The notes under the pieces are model-generated. The model was not told the DNA's origin. It saw only the letters and a list, made by a program, of their open reading frames with translations, and made no database searches. From Brucella rhizosphaerae (GTDB lineage: Bacteria > Pseudomonadota > Alphaproteobacteria > Rhizobiales > Rhizobiaceae): a stretch of DNA of 64,000 bases. The stretch covers positions 372,001 to 436,000 of the forward strand of contig NZ_NNRK01000026.1 of the NCBI RefSeq assembly GCF_002252475.1, written 5' to 3'. The translations under genes were made by a program, and so were the position numbers. Below, in pieces: positions 27,939-38,067 of this stretch; the stretch's first letter is position 1; each line of letters opens with the position of its first letter.

Positions 27939-30260
27939 TTATCTTTTTACTTCACTTGAACGCTGAAGGGCTTCAACGACTGCAAGTGCGGTCATGTTGA
28001 CCACGCCACGCGATGTAACCGACGGTGTAAGGATATGGGCAGGCCGTGCGGCACCAAGCAAGATTGGCCCAACATGAAGTGCATCGGTAACAGTCTTGAC
28101 CACGTTCAGCGTAATATTGGCTGCATCGAGATTAGGGAAGACCAGAAGATTGGCTTCACCCTTGAGACGAGAGTTCGGGAACACGCGATCACGCAGAGCC
28201 TGCGACAATGCTGAGTCGCCGTGCATTTCGCCGTCAGATTCCAGTTCTGGTGCCTTTTCAGCGAGGATTGCCGCCGCACGACGCATTTTTTCAGCGCTTG
28301 CTGACTCCTTCGAACCAAAGTTCGAGTGAGAAACCAGCGCAGCTTTTGGCTCAATACCAAAACGCCTGATTTCCTTGGCCGCCAGTATTGCCATTTCGGC
28401 AATCTCACTGGCTTCAGGTTCCACGCTGACATAGGTGTCGGTGAGGAACAACGCGCCACGCTGCGAAATAAGCAAGCTCAAAGCAGAATAATCACTGATG
28501 CCTGGCAGCTTACCGATAATCTGCTTTACGACGCGTAGGTGACGTTCAAAGCGTCCTTCCAGACCACAGATCATCGCTTCAGCTTCACCACGCATCACAG
28601 CAAGTGCGGCAATAGCGGTCGAATTGGTGCGGACGATGGTACGTGCTGCTTCGGGTGTCACGCCCTGGCGGCCTGTATAAGACAGATAAAGATCTACATA
28701 GTCGCGATAACGTGGATCATCTTCCGGATTGATCAGTTCAAAATCCTTGCCCTGACGGATTTTAAGACCGTAGCGGCTCAGGCGTGTTTCCACGACTTGC
28801 GGACGACCAACGAGAATAGGCGAGGCGATGCCTTCTTCAATGACGACCTGAGCTGCACGCAGTACGCGCTCATCTTCACCGTCGGCATAAATAACGCGCA
28901 TTGGCTTGCTCTGTGCACGCGCAGCAGCAAAGACCGGCTTCATGATAAGGCCGGAGCGGAAAACAAAGCGGTTCAGCCTATCCATATAGGCTTCCCAGTC
29001 TTCAATTGGGCGTGTCGCAACACCACTTTCCATCGCAGCTTTTGCAACCGCAGGTGCGATGCGCAGGATCAGGCGCTGATCGAAGGGAGATGGAATGATG
29101 TGATCTGGACCGAATGTCGGCGTGTCGCCTGAATAGGCGCGGGCCGCAACATCTGAAGGCTCTTCGCGTGCAAGTGCTGCAATGGCACGCACTGCTGCGA
29201 GCTTCATTTCCTCATTGATCGCAGTCGCACCGACATCAAGCGCGCCCCGGAAAATATATGGGAAACAGAGGACGTTGTTGACCTGGTTCGGATAATCCGA
29301 ACGTCCGGTACAAATCATGGCATCAGCGCGTGCTTCGCGGGCAGCTTCCGGCATGATTTCAGGATTTGGATTTGCAAGTGCCATAATAAGCGGCTTGTCA
29401 GCCATCTGCTTGAGCAATTCTGGCTTCAGGACTCCTGCAGCTGAAAGCCCGAGGAATACATCAGCGCCGCCAATCACATCTGCAAGTACGCGTGCGTCAG
29501 TCTTCTGCGCGTAAACTTCCTTCCAGCGATCCATGAGAGTGTTACGGCCATCATAGACAACGCCTTCCAGATCACAGACCCAGATGTTTTCGCGCTTTGC
29601 CCCGAGATTGACGAGGAGATTAAGGCAAGCAAGTGCGGCTGCACCGGCACCCGACGTAACAATCTTCGCGTCGTCGATCTTTTTGCCAGCCAGTTCAAGA
29701 CCATTGAGAACTGCAGCTGCGACGATGATCGCGGTTCCATGCTGATCATCATGGAAAACCGGAATATTCATCTTGGCACGGAGCTGCTCTTCAACCTCAA
29801 AGCATTCAGGTGCCTTGATATCTTCGAGATTGATGCCGCCAAAGGTTGGCTCCAGAGCCGACACCACATCCACAATACGTTCGATTTCGTGGGCGTCGAT
29901 TTCGATGTCGAAAACGTCGATATCTGCGAACTTCTTAAAAAGGACGGCCTTGCCCTCCATTACCGGCTTGGATGCGAGCGCGCCGATATTGCCAAGACCC
30001 AGAACTGCTGTGCCATTGGAAACAACTGCAACCAGATTACCACGCGCCGTATATTCGGCAGCAGCGGCGGGATCTTCGTGAATTGCAAGGCAGGGAGCAG
30101 CAACGCCCGGTGAATAGGCAAGCGCAAGATCGCGCTGATTGCCGAGCGGCTTCGTGGCCTGAATTTCCAGCTTACCGGGCTTTGGATAGCGGTGGAAAAA
30201 AAGCGCCGCTTCATCAAAATCTGAACGTGTGGAAGTAGAGGGGGTCTTTTTGTTGGTCAT
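27939..30260 (-). CDS. maeB: NADP-dependent malic enzyme with phosphotransacetylase-like domain
   Basis: Converts malate to pyruvate and CO2 with NADP. The 773-residue protein has an N-terminal malic enzyme part (about 1-430): [56 protein letters not shown] and the dinucleotide site [16 protein letters not shown]-terminal part (about 440-770) resembles phosphate acetyltransferase ([27 protein letters not shown]); in such fusions it is usually regulatory and not active as Pta. The frame is open to 30308, but MTNKKTPS at 30260 with GGAAAG upstream is the normal start. It is divergent from a citrate-synthase-like gene. Confidence 0.94.
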   Translation of the reverse strand: MTNKKTPSTSTRSDFDEAALFFHRYPKPGKLEIQATKPLGNQRDLALAYSPGVAAPCLAIHEDPAAAAEYTARGNLVAVVSNGTAVLGLGNIGALASKPVMEGKAVLFKKFADIDVFDIEIDAHEIERIVDVVSALEPTFGGINLEDIKAPECFEVEEQLRAKMNIPVFHDDQHGTAIIVAAAVLNGLELAGKKIDDAKIVTSGAGAAALACLNLLVNLGAKRENIWVCDLEGVVYDGRNTLMDRWKEVYAQKTDARVLADVIGGADVFLGLSAAGVLKPELLKQMADKPLIMALANPNPEIMPEAAREARADAMICTGRSDYPNQVNNVLCFPYIFRGALDVGATAINEEMKLAAVRAIAALAREEPSDVAARAYSGDTPTFGPDHIIPSPFDQRLILRIAPAVAKAAMESGVATRPIEDWEAYMDRLNRFVFRSGLIMKPVFAAARAQSKPMRVIYADGEDERVLRAAQVVIEEGIASPILVGRPQVVETRLSRYGLKIRQGKDFELINPEDDPRYRDYVDLYLSYTGRQGVTPEAARTIVRTNSTAIAALAVMRGEAEAMICGLEGRFERHLRVVKQIIGKLPGISDYSALSLLISQRGALFLTDTYVSVEPEASEIAEMAILAAKEIRRFGIEPKAALVSHSNFGSKESASAEKMRRAAAILAEKAPELESDGEMHGDSALSQALRDRVFPNSRLKGEANLLVFPNLDAANITLNVVKTVTDALHVGPILLGAARPAHILTPSVTSRGVVNMTALAVVEALQRSSEVKR

Positions 30261-30725
30261 TATCGCATCGCTTTCCAGTTCATACGCGCAGCCTGGGGAG
30301 GAAACCACGCAGTGACGCCAATTTGCGCCTTTTGAGCCATTATCGTTCTTATCTCAAACTATCAAATCACTATAGGCCCGATTTCGAGAAGCAGTTATTC
30401 CACAGCTGCAGCAAATTCAAATAACACTGCTTCATCTATGGCGGTAGACATGCCACCAAGCCATCTCCCCAATCAACCGGATTTTGGTTGACGCGCGGAA
30501 ATGTCCACCTGTTCCGAGCTTTTGTGTTCTCCATGTGATTGCTGGCTTCTGTTTGCGGGAAATATCACTCGTGTCTAAATATCAAAAAAACATGTCAGCG
30601 TGAAATCGAATATCAGAATTATTATATAATATTGTACTTTAATAGCTAACTATATTGAACTATTTCGCTGAAATATAAGGAGATTATACTTAGTAAAAAT
30701 TACTAAACAGCCTAGGATATGTGTT
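30261..30725. other. Divergent regulatory region, maeB / citrate-synthase-like gene
   Basis: This 465-base spacer holds promoters for two central-carbon genes. The right half (about 30585-30720) is markedly AT-rich compared with its surroundings, with overlapping TATA-like words, so no single -10 can be chosen. No ORF, RNA or repeat was recognised. Confidence 0.5.
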
Positions 30726-31817
30726 ATGAACACCGGTCTTGAAGATGTGGTTGCCGCTGAAACTGTTTTGTCAGATGTTGACGGTCTTTTGGGAAAACTT
30801 GTAATTCGTGGAAGATCACTCGATAGTCTTGTACCTCACACACGTGTTGAGGATTGCATTGAACTCTTATGGGATGGCTTTTTTGATGATCTTCCCAAAG
30901 GGCAGGAGCTTCAACGCGCGTTAGGCGAAGCACGTGTTCAAATATTCCATCATACCGATGCTATTGATGATGAACTTCTCGATCTCCAGCCAATAGAAGC
31001 GGTTCGCGCGTTGATTGCGAGAATCTCGGATGGTGATGATCTGACAGCCGCACTTTATATGGTTGCCGCACCCGCCGTTTTTACACCGGCTATCATGCGT
31101 GCAAAGCGGGGCAGGCAGATGGTTTCCCCTGATCCGTCACTTCCTCATAGCGTCGATATCCTGCGTATGGCGAATGTCAGGATGCCAGAGGAACACGATA
31201 TTCAAGCTTTGGATAACTATCTCGTATCCGTTTCGGACCACGGCTTGAATGCATCAACTTTCGCGGCGCGCGTCGTGGCCTCAACGCAGGCAGGAATGAC
31301 ATCGTCGATCCTTGCTGCAATTGGCGCATTGAAAGGGCCGCAGCATGGTGGTGCGCCGGCGCCGGTTCTCGATATGCTGGACGCCATAGGCAAAGCCGAC
31401 AATGCCCGGCAATGGTTGGAAGATACGATTTCCAGAGGCGAGAGGCTAATGGGATTTGGTCATCGTGTTTATCAGGTCCGTGATCCCCGTGCAGACGCCA
31501 TCAAGGCCGCTCTGATGCATGTTCTGGAAAACAAAAATGCAGATAAAAGCCGATTGATGCTTGCTGAATCCGTTGAGGCAGCCGCAATTTCTCTATTGGC
31601 CGAACATAAACCAAACCGTTCTCTTGAAACGAATGTAGAGTTCTACACCGCACTTCTGCTCGAGCAGTTGGACTTCCCGCGTGAGGCATTCACCTGTGTA
31701 TTCGCCATGGGTCGCGCCATGGGGTGGGCCGCGCATTGTCGCGAGCAGATAAAGGAAAATAAGCTTATTCGACCTAAGTCGAATTACATTGGGCCAAAGC
31801 TGGAATTGGTGATTTAA
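30726..31817 (+). CDS. Citrate synthase family protein with Asp-to-Glu substitution
   Basis: A 363-residue member of the citrate synthase fold, which condenses acyl-CoA with an oxo acid. It has SDHGLNASTFAARV, the first catalytic His in LKGPQHGGAPAPV, and the second in GFGHRVYQVRDPRAD. The catalytic Asp of the usual NVDFY motif is Glu here (NVEFYTALLLEQ). It lacks the N-terminal extension of long Gram-negative citrate synthases (about 430 residues). It may be a second citrate or 2-methylcitrate synthase or a paralogue with other chemistry; no prp genes are near. The spacer upstream is AT-rich and shared with maeB. A terminator follows. Confidence 0.82.
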   Translation: MNTGLEDVVAAETVLSDVDGLLGKLVIRGRSLDSLVPHTRVEDCIELLWDGFFDDLPKGQELQRALGEARVQIFHHTDAIDDELLDLQPIEAVRALIARISDGDDLTAALYMVAAPAVFTPAIMRAKRGRQMVSPDPSLPHSVDILRMANVRMPEEHDIQALDNYLVSVSDHGLNASTFAARVVASTQAGMTSSILAAIGALKGPQHGGAPAPVLDMLDAIGKADNARQWLEDTISRGERLMGFGHRVYQVRDPRADAIKAALMHVLENKNADKSRLMLAESVEAAAISLLAEHKPNRSLETNVEFYTALLLEQLDFPREAFTCVFAMGRAMGWAAHCREQIKENKLIRPKSNYIGPKLELVI

Positions 31818-31846
31818 AGCAGTTTCTACGTTTCAATCTTAATTCG
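31815..31846 (+). repeat. Truncated copy of the dispersed intergenic repeat
   Basis: The sequence AAAGCAGTTTCTACG...TTTCAATCTTAA matches the core of the 44-bp repeat (2178-2221), with about five differences over 27 bases. The stop codon of the citrate-synthase-like gene lies in its first bases. Confidence 0.35.
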
Positions 31847-31856
31847 ATCCTCCCTA

Positions 31857-31890
31857 AGGCGCGGAACCCTCGGTTTCGCGCCTCTTTTTT
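31857..31890 (+). terminator. Intrinsic terminator
   Basis: AGGCGCG-G-AACC-CTC-GGTT-T-CGCGCCT hairpin, followed by CTTTTTT. It ends the citrate-synthase-like transcript. Confidence 0.85.
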
Positions 31891-31994
31891 CGTCGTCATA
31901 TGTTTGTGACATGAATCGGGTTTTCTGCGCTCAAATCCGGGCTGCCTTATATTGCCCGGGGTTGCCCCAAGGTTGCCAATGGAAGGACAACCAG

Positions 31995-32852
31995 ATGAGC
32001 GAAGAACAGATCGAGCCAAAGCAGTTCCGCACTCTGTTTATCTCGGATGTGCATCTCGGCTCTAAAGCGGCTCAGGCCGAGCTTTTGCTGGATTTTCTGC
32101 GCTGTCATGAAGCGGAAACGATCTATCTGGTTGGCGATATCGTTGATGGCTGGCGTCTGCGACGTAACTGGCACTGGCCACAAGAGCATAATGATGTTGT
32201 TCAGAAGCTCCTGCGCAAAAGCCGCAAAGGCTCGACAATCATCTACATTGCCGGCAATCACGACGAGTTCCTGCGAAATTTCCAGGGTACGCATTTTGGC
32301 GGCATTGAAGTCATGAATCGCGCCATCCATGAAACAGCAGATGGTCGAAAGTTTCTTGTCATCCATGGCGATCAGTTTGACGTTGTGGTGCGCAATGCCC
32401 GCTTCATCGCCTACCTTGGTGACTGGGCCTACGATACGGCAATCTGGATCAATACGGTGATGAGCCGCGTGCGTGCCATGTTCGGCCTGCGATATTGGTC
32501 GTTCTCTGCCTGGGCCAAATTCCGCGTTAAGAAAGCGGTTAACTTCATCGGTAACTTTGAGGATGTGGTTTCAGAAGAAGCGCAGCGCATCGGCGTCGAT
32601 GGCGTGATTTGCGGCCATATTCATCATGCAACAATCGAGAAAATGAATGGTGTTGAATATATCAACACAGGCGACTGGGTGGAAAGCTGTACGGCAGTCG
32701 TCGAACATTTTGACGGACGTATGGAGTTGTTGGAGTGGACAGAGCGCCTTGGTCAGCGGCCAAAGCTTCCTGTGGTGCAAGAGGACAATAACAGCGGCAG
32801 AATAATCAGACTTCCGAAAGCTGCCCGTAAAGCTTTGAATGGAAGCCGATGA
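31995..32852 (+). CDS. UDP-2,3-diacylglucosamine diphosphatase-like metallophosphoesterase
   Basis: A calcineurin-like phosphoesterase related to LpxH, which cleaves UDP-2,3-diacylglucosamine in lipid A synthesis. The 285-residue protein shows the metal-binding blocks FISDVHLGSK, LVGDIVDGWRLR, IAGNHDEFLR, VIHGDQFD and CGHIHHA. It is longer than E. coli LpxH (about 240 residues) and follows the alphaproteobacterial branch whose exact substrate is not settled, since many relatives use LpxI instead. ATG 31995 is chosen because GGAAGGA lies 8-14 bases ahead; the frame is open to 31911. It overlaps the next glycosyltransferase gene by 4 bases (ATGA). Confidence 0.82.
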   Translation: MSEEQIEPKQFRTLFISDVHLGSKAAQAELLLDFLRCHEAETIYLVGDIVDGWRLRRNWHWPQEHNDVVQKLLRKSRKGSTIIYIAGNHDEFLRNFQGTHFGGIEVMNRAIHETADGRKFLVIHGDQFDVVVRNARFIAYLGDWAYDTAIWINTVMSRVRAMFGLRYWSFSAWAKFRVKKAVNFIGNFEDVVSEEAQRIGVDGVICGHIHHATIEKMNGVEYINTGDWVESCTAVVEHFDGRMELLEWTERLGQRPKLPVVQEDNNSGRIIRLPKAARKALNGSR

Positions 32853-33910
32853 AGAAACTGGTCATTGTTACAGACGCCTGGCATCCGCAAGTTAATGGCG
32901 TGGTGAGGACACTGGCGAAATGCTGTGAACTGATGACCGAGCGTGGCTATGAGGTGACTGTTGTCTCGCCTCAGGATTATCGGTCCGTTCCGTGCCCAAC
33001 ATATCCGGAAATTCGCCTTGCGATGACAACGCCGTCCGCCTTTCGGCGAAAACTGGTGCGTCTAAACCCTGACTATGTGCACATCGCAACAGAAGGTCCT
33101 CTGGGATTCATGGCGCGCCGTGCATGTCTCAAGATGGGTTGGAGTTTTACGACGAGTTTTCATACAAGGTTCCCAGAGTATCTTCAGGACCGCTTTCCCA
33201 TTCCGCCGAAATGGACTTATGCGTTCCTCCGCCGTTTTCATAATGCCGCGTCACACACACTGATCCCAACTCAATCGATTCTGGATGACTTGAAAGGGCG
33301 GGGCTTTACCGGACTGGAACTGTGGACGAGGGGAGTTGATCGTACGCTTTTCCATCCTCGCGACAATGTTACAAGAGAGTTGCCGCAGCCTGTCTTCATC
33401 TGCGTCGGCCGCGTGGCTACCGAGAAGAACCTGCCTGCATTTCTCGAACTTGATCTGCCGGGAACAAAGCTGATCGTCGGAGATGGTCCTGCTTTCGAGG
33501 ACCTGAAGTCGCGTTTTCCCAATACCGTCTTTGTCGGCAAGAAAGAAGGCGAAGATCTGGCACGCATTTACGCGTCTGCAGATGTATTCGTATTTCCAAG
33601 CAGAACGGATACATTCGGCCTGGTTCTGCTCGAAGCCATTTCATCTGGTCTGCCGGTTGCAGCATTTCCCGTTCCGGGTTCCGCAGATGTTGTCGGCGCG
33701 ACTGGCGCAGGTATCCTTTCCGAGGATCTGCAAAAAGCTTGTCTGGCCGCACTCCAGATGCCGGCGTTCGATCCTGCGGAAGTGCTTAAGCCTTTTACAT
33801 GGAAGGCCTGTGCAGACATTCTCGAAAACGTTCTCTCGTCAACAAAGAGTGTCGCACAGCCAATAGGTCGGGCAGATCATCAGCCCCAGACGGTCGCTTC
33901 CGGCGGATAA
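32849..33910 (+). CDS. GT4 family glycosyltransferase
   Basis: A retaining GT-B glycosyltransferase of 353 residues. The N-terminal acceptor half begins KKLVIVTDAWHPQVNGVVRTL, with the glycine-rich turn typical of GT4. The donor half has FICVGRVATEKNLPAFLE, KLIVGDGPAFEDLKS, VFVFPSRTDTFGLVLLEAISSGLPVAA with the E-x7-E type donor-binding pair. Similar proteins are annotated as glucosyl or mannosyl diacylglycerol transferases. Translational coupling to an LpxH-like phosphoesterase suggests a lipid substrate in the envelope, as an inference. Its last 31 bases overlap the end of the convergent epimerase gene. Confidence 0.85.
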   Translation: MKKLVIVTDAWHPQVNGVVRTLAKCCELMTERGYEVTVVSPQDYRSVPCPTYPEIRLAMTTPSAFRRKLVRLNPDYVHIATEGPLGFMARRACLKMGWSFTTSFHTRFPEYLQDRFPIPPKWTYAFLRRFHNAASHTLIPTQSILDDLKGRGFTGLELWTRGVDRTLFHPRDNVTRELPQPVFICVGRVATEKNLPAFLELDLPGTKLIVGDGPAFEDLKSRFPNTVFVGKKEGEDLARIYASADVFVFPSRTDTFGLVLLEAISSGLPVAAFPVPGSADVVGATGAGILSEDLQKACLAALQMPAFDPAEVLKPFTWKACADILENVLSSTKSVAQPIGRADHQPQTVASGG

Positions 33911-34860
33911 ACCAAAGCGCCATCGTAATGAAGGCCGGGTACACGATCCTGCGCCAGAAGCAGCGGACCATCAAGGTCTACAACATTGGCTTTCTGAGCG
34001 AGCAATACAGCAGGCGCCATGCCGAGTGATGTACCCACCATACATCCGACCATGATCTGCAATCCAAGCGAAAGCGCTTTTTCTCGCATGATCAATCCTT
34101 CGGTAAGACCACCAGCCTTGTCAAGCTTGATATTCACGGCATCGTAGCGTTTCGCCAAATCCTCAAGACCCACCGAGGTATGCACGCTCTCATCGGCACA
34201 GATCGTGACTGGACGGGAGATACGGCTCAGAACATCATCTTTCCCGGCGGGCAGGGGCTGTTCGATCAAAACTACGCCCGCCTTCGCAGCAGCAGCCAGG
34301 TTTTCTTCGATATTCTCATCGGTCCAGCCTTCATTTGCATCGATAATAATGCGGCTGTTTGGTGCAGCATTCGCGACGGCATGGATGCGCTCTATGTCAT
34401 TATCACCACCCATCTTGACCTTGATCAGCGGGTAATGAGCGACTTTTGCTGTGGATACCGCCATTTCTTCCGGTGACCCTAGTGACACGGTAATAGCTGT
34501 CTCAAGTGCGCGGGTTGGCGTACCCAGCATATCGGCAACGCTTCTGCCAGATAGCTTTGCTTCGAGATCCCACAGAGCACAGTCTACTGCGTTGCGTGCA
34601 GCACCCGCGGGCATGATTGTCTGGATGTCATGACGCGTCGCACCATTTTCGATAGCACTGCGAATAGATTCAATCTGTTCACTTACGCTTTCGATCGATT
34701 CGCCATATCGAGCATAGGGAACACACTCTCCGCGCCCCAACCGGCCATCGTGTCCGATCTCGCAGACAATCACTAATGCTTCTGTCTTGGAACCACGAGA
34801 GATTGTGAATTTCCCGGCGATGGGATAGCGTTCATGAATGATTTTCAAACTATTGTGCAT
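33880..34860 (-). CDS. Dipeptide epimerase (L-Ala-D/L-Glu epimerase type)
   Basis: An enolase-superfamily enzyme of the muconate lactonising subgroup that epimerises dipeptides such as L-Ala-D-Glu from peptidoglycan. Acid/base lysines are in LIKVKMGG (KxK) and in NIKLDKAGG; metal ligands are in IIDANEGW, LIEQPLP and CADESVH. The DxD specificity motif of dipeptide epimerases is seen near the end as VVDLDGPLLL. Length 326 residues. It is likely to act in recycling of cell-wall peptides. It stands alone, leftward, overlapping the end of the GT4 gene by 31 bases. Confidence 0.87.
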   Translation of the reverse strand: MHNSLKIIHERYPIAGKFTISRGSKTEALVIVCEIGHDGRLGRGECVPYARYGESIESVSEQIESIRSAIENGATRHDIQTIMPAGAARNAVDCALWDLEAKLSGRSVADMLGTPTRALETAITVSLGSPEEMAVSTAKVAHYPLIKVKMGGDNDIERIHAVANAAPNSRIIIDANEGWTDENIEENLAAAAKAGVVLIEQPLPAGKDDVLSRISRPVTICADESVHTSVGLEDLAKRYDAVNIKLDKAGGLTEGLIMREKALSLGLQIMVGCMVGTSLGMAPAVLLAQKANVVDLDGPLLLAQDRVPGLHYDGALVYPPEATVWG

Positions 34861-34921
34861 GGATATGCCTTTTAGGACGCAGTATTTCGGTCGTGCAACG
34901 ACTCGTATAAGAGGTTAGGCC

Positions 34922-36097
34922 ATGTTGACCGACGCTGCCGACAAAGCAAGTGCTGCCGCCAATGTCGCGCCAAAGATTGATTTGGCCGAGCATGATGGCG
35001 CACGTCTCATCAGTTTGAGCGGGCGCTGGATTTCGCAGAGCGTCAGTATTGTCGATAAGAAGATGCGCGAACTTGAAAAAGTTGGTGGCTCGCAGGCTGT
35101 TATCATCGATGCGACGGATGTGGCGGGGCTTGATACCGCTGGCGCATGGTTGATCGAGCGGCTACGTCAAAGACTGTTATCTCAGGAGATAGATGTTCGT
35201 CTGGAAGGCGTTAAGCCAGCTTGGCTTCCTCTGATGGAAGAAGTTGGCAATTCTGTCTTGCGCACTTTGGATGTGCCGCAGACAAAGAAGCCATTTTTCA
35301 TCATAGCCATGCTGGATGCTCTCGGGCGAGGCGTGACCTCGGTCTACGAAGACTTTCTGATGGCGATGCACATTCTGGGCGCAACAATTCGCGGCGCACA
35401 GCTGAAAGCCGGGCGCGGAACCGGTATTCCAATTCCTGCAATCGTTAAGCAAATGGACCGGATGGGTGTTGGAGCGATCCCGATCATTATCCTCATGTCA
35501 ACGATTGTGGGCGCCATTATTGCGCAGCAGGGCGCATTCCAGCTTCGCTACTTCGGGGCTGAAATCTTTGTCGTTGATCTGGTCGGCATTCTGGTTCTGC
35601 GTGAGCTGGGCGTTCTTTTGACGGCTATCATGATTGCAGGCCGATCGGGCAGCGCGATCACCGCTGAAATTGGCTCGATGAAAATGCGCGAAGAGACCGA
35701 TGCGCTTACGGTTATCGGACTTAATCCGGTCGGTGTTCTTGTCTTTCCGAGGCTTGTCGCTCTGGTTGTGATTCTGCCGCTTTTGACTATTATTGCAGAC
35801 CTGTCTGCTCTGGTGGGCGCCGCAGCCGTTACTTATTTTTACTCAAACATTTCGCCTGAAGCATTTATCAGCCGTTTGCATGATGCAGTTGCACTCAACA
35901 CTTATTTTGCGGGCCTTATTAAAGCGCCGTTTATGGCGATGATCATCGGCATTCTTGCTTCAGTTGAAGGCATGAAAGTTGGCGGCAGTGCAGAATCACT
36001 GGGTCGCCGGGTAACGGCTTCGGTGGTGAAATCGATCTTCGTTGTGATCGTCGTCGACGGCATGTTTGCCATGTTCTATGCGGCAATTGATTTCTAA
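34922..36097 (+). CDS. MlaE-type lipid ABC transporter permease with N-terminal STAS domain
   Basis: Inner-membrane permease of an MCE (Mla/Tgt) lipid transport system. Unlike E. coli, where MlaB (STAS) is separate, this 391-residue protein carries a STAS-like domain at its N-terminus (about residues 15-110, with VIIDATDVAGLDTAGAWLIERL). The MlaE domain follows (about 140-391) with five or six helices and conserved MDRMGVGAIPII, AQQGAFQLRYFGAE, VLRELGVLLTAIMIAGRSGSA and IGSMKMREETDAL. It leads a four-gene cassette with ATPase, MCE protein and lipoprotein. Confidence 0.92.
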   Translation: MLTDAADKASAAANVAPKIDLAEHDGARLISLSGRWISQSVSIVDKKMRELEKVGGSQAVIIDATDVAGLDTAGAWLIERLRQRLLSQEIDVRLEGVKPAWLPLMEEVGNSVLRTLDVPQTKKPFFIIAMLDALGRGVTSVYEDFLMAMHILGATIRGAQLKAGRGTGIPIPAIVKQMDRMGVGAIPIIILMSTIVGAIIAQQGAFQLRYFGAEIFVVDLVGILVLRELGVLLTAIMIAGRSGSAITAEIGSMKMREETDALTVIGLNPVGVLVFPRLVALVVILPLLTIIADLSALVGAAAVTYFYSNISPEAFISRLHDAVALNTYFAGLIKAPFMAMIIGILASVEGMKVGGSAESLGRRVTASVVKSIFVVIVVDGMFAMFYAAIDF

Positions 36098-36207
36098 CCC
36101 CGCGTTTCTACATTTTTATGGGGTCTTTCGGACACAGTCTGGAATAAAACTGAAGCAAACTGCTTCTCGCGGTTTAGTCGCATAGTAAGCTCGGATAAAG
36201 AATATTG

Positions 36208-37068
36208 ATGGAGACGAGTATCGATAATCAGCCGCAATCGCAGCATGCAGAGACTGATGATCAGCGTGTGCCGATCATCTCAGTGCGTGACGTTACCGTA
36301 GGTTTCGGCGGTCGCGAGCCTGTGCTCGATAGTTTGTCGCTGGATATCTATAAGGGTGAAGTCCTTGGCTTCATTGGTCCGTCCGGCGCAGGTAAATCTG
36401 TGCTGATGCGGACCATACTGGGCCTTAACAAAAAACAGTCAGGACAGATCGAGATATTGGGTCACAATATCGACAAGACGACTGATGTTGAGAAAATGGC
36501 AATCGATATGCGCATGGGTGTGCTGTTTCAGCATGGCGCGCTGTTTTCTGCCCTTAATGTCCTTGAGAATATTCAGGTGCCGATGCGTGAGTATCTGGAC
36601 CTGTCACCCAAGCTCATGGACGAACTGGCACGACTGAAGATCGATCTGGTGGGACTGAAGCCTGATACGGCCGAAAAATTCCCGTCGGAGCTTTCTGGCG
36701 GCATGATCAAACGCGCAGCACTGGCACGCTCGCTGGCACTCGATCCGGACATCGTTTTTCTCGATGAGCCGACATCCGGCCTCGATCCAATCGGTGCTGC
36801 AGACTTTGATGAATTGATTGCCAATCTGCGCGATACGATGGGGCTCACCGTTTACATGGTGACGCACGACCTCGACAGTCTTTTTGCGATCTGTGACCGC
36901 ATTGCTGTCCTGGGAAACAAAAAAGTTTTGGTTAGTGGTTCCATAGAAGACATGCTGACTGTAGACGACCCATGGGTTAAATCCTATTTTCGAGGAAAGC
37001 GCGCACGTCAGATCGACACGTCAGCGCCAAGCAGACGGCGGCCCGGCAGCCGCTTGCAGACTGGATAA
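36208..37068 (+). CDS. MlaF-type ABC transporter ATP-binding protein
   Basis: ATPase of the MCE transporter, 286 residues. It has the order RDVTVGFGGREPVLD, Walker A GPSGAGKSVLMRT, Q-loop LFQHGALFSALNV, signature ELSGGMIKRAALARSLA, Walker B IVFLDEPTSGLDPIGA, and switch His MVTHDLDSL. The SGGMxKR signature is characteristic of MlaF-type ATPases. ATG 36208 is preceded directly by TTG 36205. The spacer to the permease is 110 bases; the MCE gene follows after 3 bases. Confidence 0.92.
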   Translation: METSIDNQPQSQHAETDDQRVPIISVRDVTVGFGGREPVLDSLSLDIYKGEVLGFIGPSGAGKSVLMRTILGLNKKQSGQIEILGHNIDKTTDVEKMAIDMRMGVLFQHGALFSALNVLENIQVPMREYLDLSPKLMDELARLKIDLVGLKPDTAEKFPSELSGGMIKRAALARSLALDPDIVFLDEPTSGLDPIGAADFDELIANLRDTMGLTVYMVTHDLDSLFAICDRIAVLGNKKVLVSGSIEDMLTVDDPWVKSYFRGKRARQIDTSAPSRRRPGSRLQTG

Positions 37069-37071
37069 GAT

Positions 37072-38067
37072 ATGGAAACGAAGGCCAATTACGTAGTGGT
37101 AGGAGTTTTCACGCTGATCGTCAGCCTGCTGGCTTTCGGTTTCGTGTACTGGATCGCCCGTTTCGGCGAGGCGAGGGATTCTGTTGAGCTCGATGTGCGC
37201 ATACCGGGATCGGTTACAGGTCTGGGTATTGGTAGTCAGGTCTTGTTTAATGGTATCAAGGTCGGTGATGTTCGCTATCTGCATCTTGACGAAACCAATC
37301 CGGGAATGGTGATCGTTAAAACACGCGTTAATGCATCAACGCCGATTACACGTTCAACCGAAGCTACGCTGGGCTTTCAAGGTCTGACGGGTCAAGCCTA
37401 TGTCGAACTGAAAGGCGGACGCCTCGATGAACCGAACCTCCTTACAGAAGCAGCAAAAGAAGATACCGTCGCGCGAATAGACGCTGACCCTTCTGCGGTG
37501 AATAACCTGCTAGCAACCGCACAGGATATCTTCGCCCGGGCAAATTCCGTGCTTGGCGAGTTGGAGGGCTTTGCGAAGGATGCACGCGGCCCGTTGACCG
37601 ATACGATCAACAACACCAAGACCTTTACAGACGCGCTTGCGAAAAACGCTGATGTGATTGACGAGCTTGGTTCCAATGCTGCGAACATCAACAAGATCGT
37701 TGCTGATGCTCAGGAGATGATGTCGCGTTTGAATGCAGCTTCCTCGCGCGTTGAAAGCGTTATTGCAAAAGCGGACCAGTTGCTCTCAAGCGATGATAAG
37801 AATGGTGTCGTTGCACAGGCTAAAGCCACACTTGCATCTATTCAACAGCTGTCGAGCAATCTGGATAAGCGTATTACGCCAATTGCCAGCAATCTTGAGC
37901 GTTTCTCTGGTCAGGGCTTGAGCGATGTGCAGGCGCTGATTGGTGATAGCCGCCGTGCCGTGCAGCGTGTAGAACAGGCTGTAACTGACCTAGAACGCAA
38001 CCCTCAGCGTCTGCTGTTTGGTGGCCCCGGTAGTGTTCCGCAGTATAACGGAAGGACGCGTCATTAA
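37072..38067 (+). CDS. MCE/MlaD family substrate-binding protein
   Basis: Periplasmic, membrane-anchored lipid-binding subunit of the Mla-type transporter. An uncleaved N-terminal helix (about residues 7-27, VVVGVFTLIVSLLAFGFVYW) is followed by one MCE domain (about 38-120) with VRIPGSVTGLGIGSQVLFNGIKVGDV and LTGQAYVELKGG. A long helical, heptad-like C-terminal part (about 140-310) may form the channel barrel seen in MCE hexamers. 331 residues. The stop overlaps the start of the lipoprotein gene by one base (TAATG). Confidence 0.92.
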   Translation: METKANYVVVGVFTLIVSLLAFGFVYWIARFGEARDSVELDVRIPGSVTGLGIGSQVLFNGIKVGDVRYLHLDETNPGMVIVKTRVNASTPITRSTEATLGFQGLTGQAYVELKGGRLDEPNLLTEAAKEDTVARIDADPSAVNNLLATAQDIFARANSVLGELEGFAKDARGPLTDTINNTKTFTDALAKNADVIDELGSNAANINKIVADAQEMMSRLNAASSRVESVIAKADQLLSSDDKNGVVAQAKATLASIQQLSSNLDKRITPIASNLERFSGQGLSDVQALIGDSRRAVQRVEQAVTDLERNPQRLLFGGPGSVPQYNGRTRH

